A DNA stretch of 64,000 bases, taken from assembly GCF_003990355.1 (NCBI RefSeq), contig NZ_CP034670.1, positions 1,178,001 to 1,242,000 on the forward strand, read 5' to 3'. A program made the position numbers and the translations under genes. How positions within the stretch are numbered: position 1 is the first letter of the stretch; every line of letters starts with the position of its first letter. This document shows, piece after piece, positions 40,983-49,447 of this stretch. Below the pieces are notes generated by a model, which saw nothing but the letters and a program-made list of their open reading frames with translations, was not told where the DNA came from and made no database searches. The DNA comes from Eikenella corrodens. GTDB lineage: Bacteria > Pseudomonadota > Gammaproteobacteria > Burkholderiales > Neisseriaceae.

Positions 40983-41347
40983 GGTGCGGGCTATGTGGGA
41001 AAGATGGCGGCATTATATAGCGAACGGCGGTGGTTTTCAGGTAGCCCCATTGGCGGATTGGGCTATAATGCCCGTACTGCTTTCAGGTAGCCTCCGCAGG
41101 TGTGGAAATTAACAGCGTTGTTTACACTTTCGGCTTTTGCTTGAAGACCCGTTTGAGCAGCTATCCGGCATTGTCAAGAATGTCAATAGACACGGGAAAC
41201 CCGCTCTGCTCTTGATAATGACGGATAGCTGCCTAAGAATCATTCAAGAAAAAACAAAAGCTATCCGCCGTAGAAAAAGTGTAAACGACGCGACGATTTC
41301 CTACACTGAAATTTTTCAGGTAGCCTTTGTTCTTATTCCAACCGGCT
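40983..41347. other. Intergenic between anmK and dsbD with nested inverted-repeat element
   Basis: No gene is seen. It contains the anmK promoter region, inverse DUS copies at about 41035-41047 and 41081-41093, and an unrecognised inverted-repeat element at 41116-41290. A DUS at about 41314-41326 lies next to the dsbD stop. Confidence 0.5.
41116..41290. repeat. Unrecognised nested inverted-repeat (MITE-like) element
   Basis: Outer ends are CGTTGTTTACACTTT (41116-41130) and AAAGTGTAAACGACG (41276-41290), 14 of 15 bases complementary. Inner repeats are CAGCTATCCG (41158-41167) and CGGATAGCTG (41222-41231), extended by CATTGTCAAG / CTTGATAATG. A third GCTATCCGCCG lies at 41260. It has no coding capacity. 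It is not of the Correia or DUS type and may be a non-autonomous transposable element or a remnant with two insertion-sequence ends. Confidence 0.6.
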
Positions 41348-43129
41348 TCAGGAAACCTGCTGCCGATACCATTCGATAAACGCCGCCGGTTCGGTAAAAC
41401 CGATGAGCGGGCTGCTGCGGCGGCCGTCGGGATGAATGACGAAGATGCCGGGCGGGCCGGGCAGGCCGTATTCCTGCAACAGCGCGCGCTGCTCGGGCGT
41501 GTTGTCGGTGAGGTCGATTTTGAATACGCGATCGGGCGGCACGGCGGCCTGCACTTCGGGGCGGCTGAAGGTTTTGTGTTCCATCTCCTTGCAGCTGGCG
41601 CACCAGTCGGCATAAAAATCCAGCACCACCGGCTTGCCGCTGGCCAAAGCCTGTTGCATGGCGCTGTTAAGCTGCTGCGGCGCGGTAAATACCCGGTGCG
41701 CGGTTTGCTGCGGCGGGAACACGGTGAGTGCCTGGTGCAGGAAGGTGGGCTGCATGCGCACGCTCTGCACGGCGAAAAACACGCCCACGGTGAGCAGTAG
41801 GCTGCCCAGCCCCATGGCCAAAGGCTTGATTTGGCGGTTGCGCAGGTGTTTGCCTAACAGCAGGCCGCCGGGGATAACCAATAGCAGGGAATAGAGTGCC
41901 ACGGTCAGGCCGTAGGGCAGGAAGGGAGCGGCCAGATACACGGCCACGGCCAGCAGGATGATGCCGAAGGCATGTTTGATGCCGTTCATCCACGCGCCGG
42001 CCTTGGGCAGGACGTGCCCGCCGAATGTGCCCACCAAAATCAGCGGCACGCCGGTGCCCAGCGCCATGCTGTATAAAGCCAGGCCGCCCAGCGCGGCATC
42101 GCCGGTTTGGCCGATATAACCCAAAGCCACAGCCAAGGGCGGCGCCACGCAGGGGCCGACAATCAGCGCCGAGAGCATGCCCATCACAAACACGGAAGCC
42201 ATTTTGCCGCCGGAAAGCTTGCTGCTCTGCTGTTGGAAATAGCTTTGGATGAAGGAGGGCAGCTGGATGGTGAACACGTCGAACATGCCCAGCGCCAGCA
42301 CCACAATCAGCGCGGCGGCAGAAAGCACCACCCACGGCTGTTGCAGCCAGACGGTGAGCAGCGAGCCGGTGAGCCCGGCCAGCACGCCCACGGCGGCATA
42401 GGTAAGCGCCAGCCCCTGCACATACACCGAAGACAAAATCAGCCCGCGGCGTTTGCCGGCATTGGCACGGTCTCCCACGATGATGCCCGACACAATGGGC
42501 AGCAGGGGATACATGCAGGCGGTAAAACTCAAGCCAATGCCGAAACTAAAAAAAGCCAGCAGGTTTGCCCCCAATGTGTCGCGCGACAGGCTGAACAGGC
42601 TTTTGCGCGGCTGCGGCACGGGGCTGGCAGCGGGTGCACCGTCTTGCGGCGCGGTAAAGCGGTTGCTGCCGGCGGGAGGGGCGGCCGTGTCGCCATACAC
42701 GCCCGCGCCTTTGATTTCCAGCGTTTTGGTTACCGGCGGATAGCATACGCCCGCATCCGCGCAGCCTTGGTAGGTGAGTGTGAGGCGGTAGGCGGCAGGT
42801 GCGGCGGATTGGAAGGGCAGTTTCACCACGGCTTGGTGGTAGTGCACGGTTTGCTTGCCGAAAAACTCGTCTTCCTTTTCCTTGCCCGGCGAAAACTCAG
42901 CCGCGCCCAGCAGGCCGGACGGCTCGGTTTCCACACGGATTTTTTCTTGATAGAGATAATAGCCGTCGGCAATTTGGAATTGCACGGCCACATCCTGCTC
43001 GCCCGCCGCCACCGTGGGGCGGAACGCCTGCTCCGCCGGCAGCAGCTGGCCGGCATCGATTGCATGCGCCGCCATGCCGGAGCACAACAGCACTGACAGG
43101 ATGAAAGATTGAATCAGTTTTTTAAACAT
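41348..43129 (-). CDS. dsbD: Thiol:disulfide interchange protein DsbD
   Basis: A 593-residue inner-membrane electron carrier that passes reducing power from cytoplasmic thioredoxin to periplasmic DsbC and DsbG. It has a signal peptide (about residues 1-23, AAHA), a periplasmic alpha domain with CADAGVCYPP (about 122-131), eight helices with the first active cysteine in FTACMYPLLPIV (about 203-214) and the second in VGPCVAPPLAV, and a C-terminal thioredoxin-like domain with CASCKEME (about 506-513). All six functional cysteines are visible. ATG at 43129. It is divergent from grpE. Confidence 0.94.
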   Translation of the reverse strand: MFKKLIQSFILSVLLCSGMAAHAIDAGQLLPAEQAFRPTVAAGEQDVAVQFQIADGYYLYQEKIRVETEPSGLLGAAEFSPGKEKEDEFFGKQTVHYHQAVVKLPFQSAAPAAYRLTLTYQGCADAGVCYPPVTKTLEIKGAGVYGDTAAPPAGSNRFTAPQDGAPAASPVPQPRKSLFSLSRDTLGANLLAFFSFGIGLSFTACMYPLLPIVSGIIVGDRANAGKRRGLILSSVYVQGLALTYAAVGVLAGLTGSLLTVWLQQPWVVLSAAALIVVLALGMFDVFTIQLPSFIQSYFQQQSSKLSGGKMASVFVMGMLSALIVGPCVAPPLAVALGYIGQTGDAALGGLALYSMALGTGVPLILVGTFGGHVLPKAGAWMNGIKHAFGIILLAVAVYLAAPFLPYGLTVALYSLLLVIPGGLLLGKHLRNRQIKPLAMGLGSLLLTVGVFFAVQSVRMQPTFLHQALTVFPPQQTAHRVFTAPQQLNSAMQQALASGKPVVLDFYADWCASCKEMEHKTFSRPEVQAAVPPDRVFKIDLTDNTPEQRALLQEYGLPGPPGIFVIHPDGRRSSPLIGFTEPAAFIEWYRQQVS

Positions 43130-43350
43130 ATAAGGCTACCTGAAAGCGTTAGCTTCAACGAAGTTGAAACAAGGGCACAAAAATGTGCGCGGATTATAAG
43201 GAAATAGTACCATACCCGCCATGGGCTTAATTTAACAAAGCGATTGATGAAATTAACTTTGCCGCCACAGCCGGCTTATTTAATAGACGAGCGGCATACA
43301 CTGTTTCTGACAGCCGCAGCAAAATAATTATGCCCGCCACCGCCTTTTCG

Positions 43351-43378
43351 CTTGAAAATCGGCCGCACCGCCCCATTT
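43351..43378 (+). promoter_or_regulatory. Sigma-32 heat-shock promoter of grpE
   Basis: CTTGAAA (43351-43357), a 13-base spacer and CCCCATTT (43371-43378) match the sigma-32 consensus CTTGAAA-N13-17-CCCCATNT almost perfectly, 35 bases before the grpE start. Confidence 0.85.
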
Positions 43379-43412
43379 GGCAGGGCAAAAGCTCTTTTTC
43401 AAAGGAATTTTC

Positions 43413-43991
43413 ATGTCTCATCATCAACATCACCAACACCAAAATCCCGAAACAGAACGCCCGCAGCAAGAAGCCCAGGCTGAAGCCGCCGAGCCGCAGG
43501 CCAACGCTGAAGCTACTGCCGAGCCTACGCCGGAGCAGCTGGCTCAGCGCGTGGCCGAACTGGAAGCCGAGCTGGCCGACATCAACAAATACCACCAGGC
43601 CGAGCTGCAAAATCTAAACCGCCGCCATCAGGAAGAAATCCAGGCCGCCCACAAATTCGCCGCCAAGAAATTTGCCGAAGAGTTGTTGAAAGTAAAAGAC
43701 TATTTGGAAATGGCACTCTTGGATAAAAGCGGCAATTTCGATGCGCTGAAAATGGGCGTGGAGATGACACTCACCGAGCTCAAACGCGCCTTCGAGCAGG
43801 CTCAGATTAAAGAAATCCTGCCCCAGCCCGGCGACAAACTCGACCCGCACCGCCACCAGGCCTTCCAAACCGTGGAAAGCGACCAAGAGCCGAATACGAT
43901 TGTGAACGTGATGCAGAAGGGCTATACCCTGCACGACCGCGTGCTGCGCCCCGCCACCGTATCCGTGGCCAAGGCACGGGCGGAGGAATAG
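43413..43991 (+). CDS. grpE: Nucleotide exchange factor GrpE
   Basis: A 192-residue DnaK co-chaperone that releases ADP. A disordered, His/Gln/Glu-rich N-terminal tail (to about residue 40) is followed by the long dimerising helix (LAQRVAELEAELADINKYHQ) and the beta domain containing PGDKLDPHRHQAFQTV and NTIVNVMQKGYTLHDRVLRPATVSV, the GrpE signature. ATG at 43413 follows AAAGGA; the in-frame start at 43377 lies within the promoter. A heat-shock promoter precedes it. It appears monocistronic, without dnaK or dnaJ nearby. Confidence 0.96.
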   Translation: MSHHQHHQHQNPETERPQQEAQAEAAEPQANAEATAEPTPEQLAQRVAELEAELADINKYHQAELQNLNRRHQEEIQAAHKFAAKKFAEELLKVKDYLEMALLDKSGNFDALKMGVEMTLTELKRAFEQAQIKEILPQPGDKLDPHRHQAFQTVESDQEPNTIVNVMQKGYTLHDRVLRPATVSVAKARAEE

Positions 43992-44015
43992 ATTCCGGTA
44001 GGGAACGATGGCAAA

Positions 44016-44121
44016 TATAGTGGATTAAATTTAAATCAGGACAAGGCGGCGAGCCGCAGACAGTACAGATAGTACGGCAAGGCGAGACAACGCTGTACTG
44101 GTCTAAATTTAATTCACTATA
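44016..44121. repeat. Correia-type element, TTAAATTTAAA ends (106 bp)
   Basis: Ends TATAGTGGATTAAATTTAAA / CTAAATTTAATTCACTATA with core CAGGACAAGGCGGCGAGCCG and CAGATAGTACGGCAAGGCG. Confidence 0.88.
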
Positions 44122-44223
44122 AATTTTCAGGTAGCCTTCATCTTATTGGAGGCTACCTGAAAATTTTGGATGGTGCGCAGATGGCTGTATGCGGATGAGT
44201 ATGTGGCCAATTTGATGGGGAAA

Positions 44224-44330
44224 TATAGTGGATGAACAAAAATCAGGACAAGGCGGCGAGCTGCAGGCAGTATACGCATACAAACGGGCGAACCAATGCG
44301 GCGTAGCATTCTTAATTTTAATCCGCTATA
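44224..44330. repeat. Diverged Correia-type element with mixed ends (107 bp)
   Basis: Left end TATAGTGGATGAACAAAAATCAGGAC is of the AACAAAAA subtype. The right end CTTAATTTTAATCCGCTATA is of the TTAAAAT subtype, and the right half of the core differs from other copies. Confidence 0.65.
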
Positions 44331-44591
44331 TTTTTCAGGTAGCCTCTTCGTGCGGGAGGCTACCTGAAAAGCGCTGACGGGCAGCAGGTTGGATTTCAGG
44401 TGGCCTTGTATTTCTGCTGCAAATTTTCAGGTAGCCTGCTTGAAGAGGGCTACCTGAAAATTTGAATGGCGTATGGATGGTTATATGCTGTGCAAGGTTA
44501 TTTATGTTTTTCAGGTAGCCTTCTATGCGAAAGAGGTTACCTGAAAAATATGAGGGTTCGACGGGGTTGGCTAATGGCGCGTGCGGTGTGT

Positions 44592-45182
44592 TCAGCCGGC
44601 TTCGGGCGGACGGGGCTGTTTGAATTCTTTGGCGGCCATTTTGAGGTAGTAGAACATCGACCACAGGGTGAGCACGCAGGCGGCGAACATGAGGGCGTTG
44701 CCCAGCCAAATGAAGTCGAGGCCGAGGGCGGGCCAGCTTTGCAGCAGCAGCAGGGTGATGGCGGCCATTTGGGCGGCGGTTTTGAATTTGCCGATGGCGG
44801 CCACGGCCACGCTGTTGCGTTTGCCCAGCTGCGCCATCCATTCGCGCAGGGCGGAGATGGTGATTTCGCGGCCGATGATGATGATGGCGCAGATGGCCCA
44901 GGTGCGGTCGAGGCGGACAAGGAGGATGAGGGCGACGGCCACCATGAGTTTGTCGGCCACGGGGTCGAGGAAGGCGCCGAAGTCGGAGGTTTGCTTCCAT
45001 TTTCGGGCGAGGTAGCCGTCGAACCAGTCGGTAACGGCGGCGAGCACGAATAATGCGGCGGCGCAGGTGTTGACGGTTTGGATGCCCACGCGCCAGGAGG
45101 CGGGCAGGTAGAAAAGGGCGGTAAACAGCGGAATCATGAGGATGCGCGACCAGGTGAGCAGGATGGGGATGTTCCAGGGCAT
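44592..45182 (-). CDS. pgsA: Phosphatidylglycerophosphate synthase
   Basis: A 196-residue inner-membrane CDP-alcohol phosphatidyltransferase that makes phosphatidylglycerophosphate. The metal-binding signature D-x2-DG-x2-AR-x8-G-x3-D-x3-D is visible as DWFDGYLARKWKQTSDFG and FLDPVADK (about residues 50-75). The start MPWNIPILLTWSRILMIP gives a standard PgsA N-terminus at ATG 45182. The frame remains open far upstream but there overlaps uvrC and is not coding. It follows uvrC by 11 bases, the uvrC-pgsA order also known in other proteobacteria, so the two are one operon. Confidence 0.94.
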   Translation of the reverse strand: MPWNIPILLTWSRILMIPLFTALFYLPASWRVGIQTVNTCAAALFVLAAVTDWFDGYLARKWKQTSDFGAFLDPVADKLMVAVALILLVRLDRTWAICAIIIIGREITISALREWMAQLGKRNSVAVAAIGKFKTAAQMAAITLLLLQSWPALGLDFIWLGNALMFAACVLTLWSMFYYLKMAAKEFKQPRPPEAG

Positions 45183-45193
45183 GTTGCGGTCTT

Positions 45194-47020
45194 TCAGTGT
45201 AGGGCTTCGTAGATTTTTTCGGCCAGGGCGCGGCTGATGCCTTCGGTTTGGGCCAAGTCGTCGATACTGGCGGCTTGGATGCCGCGCAGGCCGCCGAAGC
45301 GGGTGAGCAGGCTGCGGCGGCGTTTGTCGCCCACGCCGGGGATTTCGGCCAGCGAGGAGGTAACGCGGGCTTTGCCGCGTTTGCGGCGGTGGCCGGTGAT
45401 GGCGAAGCGGTGGGACTCGTCGCGCACGGTTTGCAAAAGGTGCAGGGCGGGATGGTGCGGCGGGAGTTGGGTGGTAGTGCCTAAGTGCGGAATAATCAGC
45501 TCTTCGAGGCCGGCTTTGCGCTCGGGGCCTTTGGCAATGCCGACCATGGGCAGGCGGATGCCTAAATCCTGCCATACTTGCTGCGCCATGGCCACTTGGC
45601 CTTTGCCGCCGTCGATCAGCACCAGGTCGGGCCATTTGCCGTCTTCTTCGTTGCCTTCGGCCAGTTTGCCGTAGCGGCGGGTGAGCACTTCGCGCATGGC
45701 GGCGTAGTCGTCGCCGGCTTTGGCGGTTTTGATGTTGTAGCGGCGGTATTGGTCGGGGCGCATGCTTTGGTTTTCATATACCACGCAGGAGGCGACGGTG
45801 GCTTCGCCTTGGGTGTGGCTGATGTCGAAGCATTCGATGCGGTTGAGCTCGGCGGCGGGCAGTTGCAGCAGTTCGGCCAGGGCTTGGACGCGTTGTTCTT
45901 GGTTTTGGTTTTGCTGCTGTTTCTGTCGCAGGGCGAGCAGGGCGTTTTGTTCGGCCATTTGCAGCCACACGCGCCGCTCGCCGCTGGTTTTGGCAATAAA
46001 GCGGATTTGTTTGCCGTGCTCTTCGATCAGGGCGGTTTGCAGGTTTTCAGGTAGCCTGAAGTTGCTGATGATGATGTCGGGTTTGTCGCGGCCGAGATAA
46101 TGCTGGGCAACGAAGGCTTCGCCATAGGCGGCGGCTTCTTCGGGGGCGGAGTGGCGGCTGTCGGGGAAAAAGCTTTTTTCGCCCACACGCCGGCCGTTGC
46201 GGATGCTGACCCAGTGGATGCAGATGCCGCCCTGTTCGGTGGCGAGGGCGAGGATATCGATGTTGTAGGCGGCGTTGGGGTTGTTGCTATCGATAAATTG
46301 CTGGCTCTGGATTTTGCCCAGAGCTTGGATTTGGTCGCGGTAGCGGGCGGCGTGCTCGAAATCGAGCGTTTCGGCGGCCTGCTGCATTTTGGCGGTGAGG
46401 TTTTGCAGCAGGCGATCGGCTTTGCCGTTGAGGAAGATGGCGGCTTCTTCCACGCTGGTGCGGTAGTCTTCCTGCGAAATATGGCCGACGCAGGGAGCGG
46501 AACAGCGTTTGATTTGATAGAGCAGGCAGGGGCGGTCGCGGTGTTCGAATACGCTGTCTTCGCAGGTACGCAGCAGGAAAACTTTCTGCAAAATCTGAAT
46601 GCTGTCGCGCACGGCGTAGCTGTTGGGGTAGGGGCCGAAGTATTGGTTGGTTTTCTTCAGGCTGCCGCGGTAGTAGGCCATTTGCGGGAAATCATGCCCG
46701 GTGAGCATGAGGTAGGGGTAGGATTTGTCGTCGCGAAACAGGATATTGTATTTCGGCGACAAGACCTTGATGAAGTTGTTTTCAAGAATCAGCGCTTCGG
46801 TTTCGGAGCGGGTTACCGTGATTTCGATGTGGGCAATCTGCCGCACCATCAGGGCGATGCGCGGGGATAAGTCGTTTTTTTGAAAATAGCTGCCCACGCG
46901 GCGTTTGAGGTTGACGGCTTTGCCCACGTATAAAACCTGCCCGTCCTTGTCCGAAAAGCGGTAAACGCCGGGCAGGTTGGGCAGGTTGGCAATGATGGCG
47001 TGCGGGTCGAAATCAGACAT
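45194..47020 (-). CDS. uvrC: Excinuclease ABC subunit C
   Basis: A 608-residue nuclease that makes both cuts in nucleotide-excision repair. The GIY-YIG domain is at PGVYRFSDKDGQVLYVGKA (about residues 17-35), the UVR interaction motif lies near residue 210, and the RNase H-like domain has CFDISHTQGEATVASCVVYE and DLVLIDGGKGQV. Helix-hairpin-helix motifs close the protein (IPGVGDKRRRSLLTRFGGL). A DUS is read in frame near residue 323 (FRLPENLQ). Start at 47020. It is followed directly by pgsA. Confidence 0.96.
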   Translation of the reverse strand: MSDFDPHAIIANLPNLPGVYRFSDKDGQVLYVGKAVNLKRRVGSYFQKNDLSPRIALMVRQIAHIEITVTRSETEALILENNFIKVLSPKYNILFRDDKSYPYLMLTGHDFPQMAYYRGSLKKTNQYFGPYPNSYAVRDSIQILQKVFLLRTCEDSVFEHRDRPCLLYQIKRCSAPCVGHISQEDYRTSVEEAAIFLNGKADRLLQNLTAKMQQAAETLDFEHAARYRDQIQALGKIQSQQFIDSNNPNAAYNIDILALATEQGGICIHWVSIRNGRRVGEKSFFPDSRHSAPEEAAAYGEAFVAQHYLGRDKPDIIISNFRLPENLQTALIEEHGKQIRFIAKTSGERRVWLQMAEQNALLALRQKQQQNQNQEQRVQALAELLQLPAAELNRIECFDISHTQGEATVASCVVYENQSMRPDQYRRYNIKTAKAGDDYAAMREVLTRRYGKLAEGNEEDGKWPDLVLIDGGKGQVAMAQQVWQDLGIRLPMVGIAKGPERKAGLEELIIPHLGTTTQLPPHHPALHLLQTVRDESHRFAITGHRRKRGKARVTSSLAEIPGVGDKRRRSLLTRFGGLRGIQAASIDDLAQTEGISRALAEKIYEALH

Positions 47021-47099
47021 GGCCGAAGGTTTGCGGAAAAGTGAAACGGCAAGACCGAACGGCCGGCTGAGTCGAGACCGGTGGGTTTAGTTGGCCGTG

Positions 47100-47567
47100 T
47101 TAGTTGCAGTATTGGTTGACGTTGGTTTGGTACTGCTGCACTAACTGCTCGCGGTTTTGTACACGGGCAGTTTGTGCATGTTGCAGGTTGATACGGGCGG
47201 CATTGCAATTACTGGCGCGTATGGCATCATTTTGTTCTTGTACTTTACGGTTGGATTCATCCCGAGCCCGGTTCTCTTCCAACTGTTTCTGGGCAGCCAT
47301 AGCTTGCAGTTCAGTAGCGGAGATTTCACCATTATTATTCTGCACTTGCGGCAGCTGGTTTTGCTGCTGGCCGGGAGGCGCAACGGCGGGGCGCGAGGTT
47401 TGGGTGCGCACGTTCACGATGTTGCTGGTGGCCGGAACAAGGTTTCTCGGTACGTCGGAATAGGTGGGGCTGCGGCCATTCCATTGGTAAACGTCTTCTG
47501 CCATCAGGCTACCTGAAAACAGCATGGTTGCGGCGCAGGCGGCCAGCAAGGTTAGTTTTTTATTCAT
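47100..47567 (-). CDS. DUF4124-type exported protein
   Basis: A 155-residue protein with a signal peptide (about residues 1-22, SLMAEDVYQW), followed by the DUF4124 pattern VYQWN-x-SPTYSDVPRNL. The rest is Gln/Asn-rich with a coiled-coil-like helix (ATELQAMAAQKQLEENRARDE) and two C-terminal cysteines (SNCNA, QYCN). ATG at 47567 follows GGAAGA. DUF4124 proteins are periplasmic and of unknown function. It is divergent from guaB and upstream of uvrC, separated by an 80-base gap. Confidence 0.82.
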   Translation of the reverse strand: MNKKLTLLAACAATMLFSGSLMAEDVYQWNGRSPTYSDVPRNLVPATSNIVNVRTQTSRPAVAPPGQQQNQLPQVQNNNGEISATELQAMAAQKQLEENRARDESNRKVQEQNDAIRASNCNAARINLQHAQTARVQNREQLVQQYQTNVNQYCN

Positions 47568-47723
47568 TTGGTGGTCTTCCCGTTGAATATGGTTACATAA
47601 TCGGTTTTCATTGTACTTCAACTGGCGGGCAGATGTCATGCTTGGCGCTTGATGCTTACTAAATGCCGACAATTTTGCTACAATGCGGCCGCATTATTAG
47701 CAACCGACAAGAAGGTTTTAATC

Positions 47724-49190
47724 ATGCGAATCGTTGAAAAAGCCTACACCTTTGATGATGTATTGCTTGTTCCTGCCCATTCCCAAGTGCTTCCCAAGCA
47801 CGTCTCGCTGCAAACCCGCCTCACCCGCAACATTTCCATTAATATGCCCCTGATTTCCGCCGCCATGGATACCGTTACCGAGGCGCGCTTGGCCATTTCT
47901 ATGGCGCAGGAAGGCGGCATCGGCATTATTCATAAGAACATGAGTATCAAACGCCAGGCCGAAGCAGTGGCCAAGGTGAAGCGGCACGAGAGCGGCGTGG
48001 TGAAAGATCCAGTAACGATTGCGCCGGAAATGTTGGTTGGGCAGCTGTTGGAAATGCGTGCACAACGCAAGCGGCAGATGTCCGGCCTGCCGGTGGTGCA
48101 GGACGGCAAGCTGGTGGGCTTGGTTACCAACCGCGATTTGCGCTTTGAAACCCGCCTCGACCAACCGGTGTCTGCCATTATGACGCCCCGGGCCGAATTG
48201 GTTACCGTGCCTGAGGGCACCAGCATTGAAGACGCGCGCGAACTGATGCATCAGCATAAGGTCGAGCGCGTTTTGGTTGTGAACGCCCAAGACGAGCTCA
48301 AAGGCCTGATTACGGTGCGCGATATTTTGAAAACCACCGAGTTCCCCCATGCCAATAAAGACCAAGACGGCCGCTTGCGCGTGGGTGCTGCGGTGGGCGT
48401 GGGCCCGGAAACCGACGAGCGAGTAGCCGCCTTGGTGGCTGCCGGAGTGGACGTGATTGTGGTGGACACCGCACACGGCCATAGCCAAGGTGTTTTGGAT
48501 CGGGTGCGCTGGGTGAAAGAACACTTTCCGCAAGTGCAGGTTATCGGCGGCAACATCGCCACCGCACAGGCAGCCCGCGATTTGGTGGCTGCCGGGGCAG
48601 ACGCAGTGAAAGTGGGCATCGGCCCGGGTTCGATTTGCACCACCCGCATCGTGGCCGGCGTGGGCGTGCCGCAGCTGACGGCGATTCACAATGTGGCCGA
48701 GGCGCTCAAAGGCACCGGTGTGCCGCTGATTGCCGACGGCGGCATCCGCTTCTCCGGCGACGTGGCCAAAGCCCTAGCTGCCGGCGCCTCCACCGTGATG
48801 CTGGGCGGCATGTTTGCCGGCACAGACGAAGCGCCGGGCGAAATCGAGCTCTATCAAGGCCGCTCCTACAAATCCTACCGCGGCATGGGCTCGCTGGGCG
48901 CGATGAGCCAAGGCTCGTCCGACCGCTATTTCCAAGACAAACAAGACAGCGCCGACAAATACGTGCCCGAAGGCATTGAAGGCCGCGTGCCTTATAAAGG
49001 CCCGATTGTGAACATCATCCACCAGCTGGTGGGCGGCCTGCGCTCCAGCATGGGCTATTTGGGCTGCGCCAATATTGCCGAAATGCACGAAAAAGCCGAG
49101 TTTGTGGAAATCACCGCCGCCGGCATGAGCGAATCGCACGTGCACGACGTGCAGATTACCAAAGAAGCACCGAACTACCACGGGCGCTGA
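47724..49190 (+). CDS. guaB: IMP dehydrogenase
   Basis: A 488-residue enzyme oxidising IMP to XMP, the committed step to GMP. The catalytic cysteine is in GPGSICTTRIVAGVG (about residues 299-313). Two CBS domains occupy about residues 95-205 (VVQDGKLVGLVTNRD, VVNAQDELKGLITVRD), and the flap is EGIEGRVPYKGP. ATG at 47724 follows GAAGG. A TACAAT -10 lies at 47679-47684, with a weak TTACTA -35 at 17 bases. It ends at a DUS pair. Confidence 0.97.
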   Translation: MRIVEKAYTFDDVLLVPAHSQVLPKHVSLQTRLTRNISINMPLISAAMDTVTEARLAISMAQEGGIGIIHKNMSIKRQAEAVAKVKRHESGVVKDPVTIAPEMLVGQLLEMRAQRKRQMSGLPVVQDGKLVGLVTNRDLRFETRLDQPVSAIMTPRAELVTVPEGTSIEDARELMHQHKVERVLVVNAQDELKGLITVRDILKTTEFPHANKDQDGRLRVGAAVGVGPETDERVAALVAAGVDVIVVDTAHGHSQGVLDRVRWVKEHFPQVQVIGGNIATAQAARDLVAAGADAVKVGIGPGSICTTRIVAGVGVPQLTAIHNVAEALKGTGVPLIADGGIRFSGDVAKALAAGASTVMLGGMFAGTDEAPGEIELYQGRSYKSYRGMGSLGAMSQGSSDRYFQDKQDSADKYVPEGIEGRVPYKGPIVNIIHQLVGGLRSSMGYLGCANIAEMHEKAEFVEITAAGMSESHVHDVQITKEAPNYHGR

Positions 49191-49196
49191 TTTGAG

Positions 49197-49241
49197 AGGC
49201 TACCTGAAAATACGGCATGCTGTTTTTCAGGTAGCCTGTTT
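49197..49241 (+). terminator. DUS-pair terminator after guaB
   Basis: Inverted DUS at 49197-49209 and 49225-49237, 15-base loop, then GTTTG. It lies 7 bases past the stop. Confidence 0.6.
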
Positions 49242-49306
49242 GAGTATCCTGTTCTAACCAAGTAAATTAAGAAATCAGAATAATCGGTACGTTCATTCTA
49301 ACTTTG

Positions 49307-49329
49307 ATTCATCCAAATATTAGATGAAT
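49307..49329. promoter_or_regulatory. Inverted repeat in the fabD upstream region
   Basis: ATTCATC-CAAATATTA-GATGAAT is a perfect 7-bp inverted repeat in an AT-rich stretch about 120 bases before fabD. It could be an operator for a fatty-acid-synthesis regulator; none is named. Confidence 0.35.
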
Positions 49330-49447
49330 GGAATTTAACAATCTGCTGCTATTGCTTGAGAAGGCTACCTGAAAACGCAATCAGGCATTTTCAGGTAGCC
49401 TGCTACTGTTCCCAACAAGATATTTTTCAATAAGATAAGGAAACACC

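Larger units (their letters stand above)
43992..44591. other. Repeat hot spot between grpE and pgsA
   Basis: No gene is seen in 600 bases. There are two Correia-type elements (44016-44121, 44224-44330), at least seven DUS or near-DUS copies arranged as inverted pairs (44126-44161, 44333-44370, 44427-44459, 44507-44548), and decayed ones such as TTTCAGGTGGCC (44393) and AGGTTACCTGAAA (44536). Confidence 0.6.

Noticed and set aside
45183..45635. N-terminal extension of pgsA
   Set aside because: The reading frame stays open, but it overlaps uvrC on the same strand in another frame, is Arg/Pro-rich shadow sequence, and the conserved PgsA N-terminus starts at 45182.
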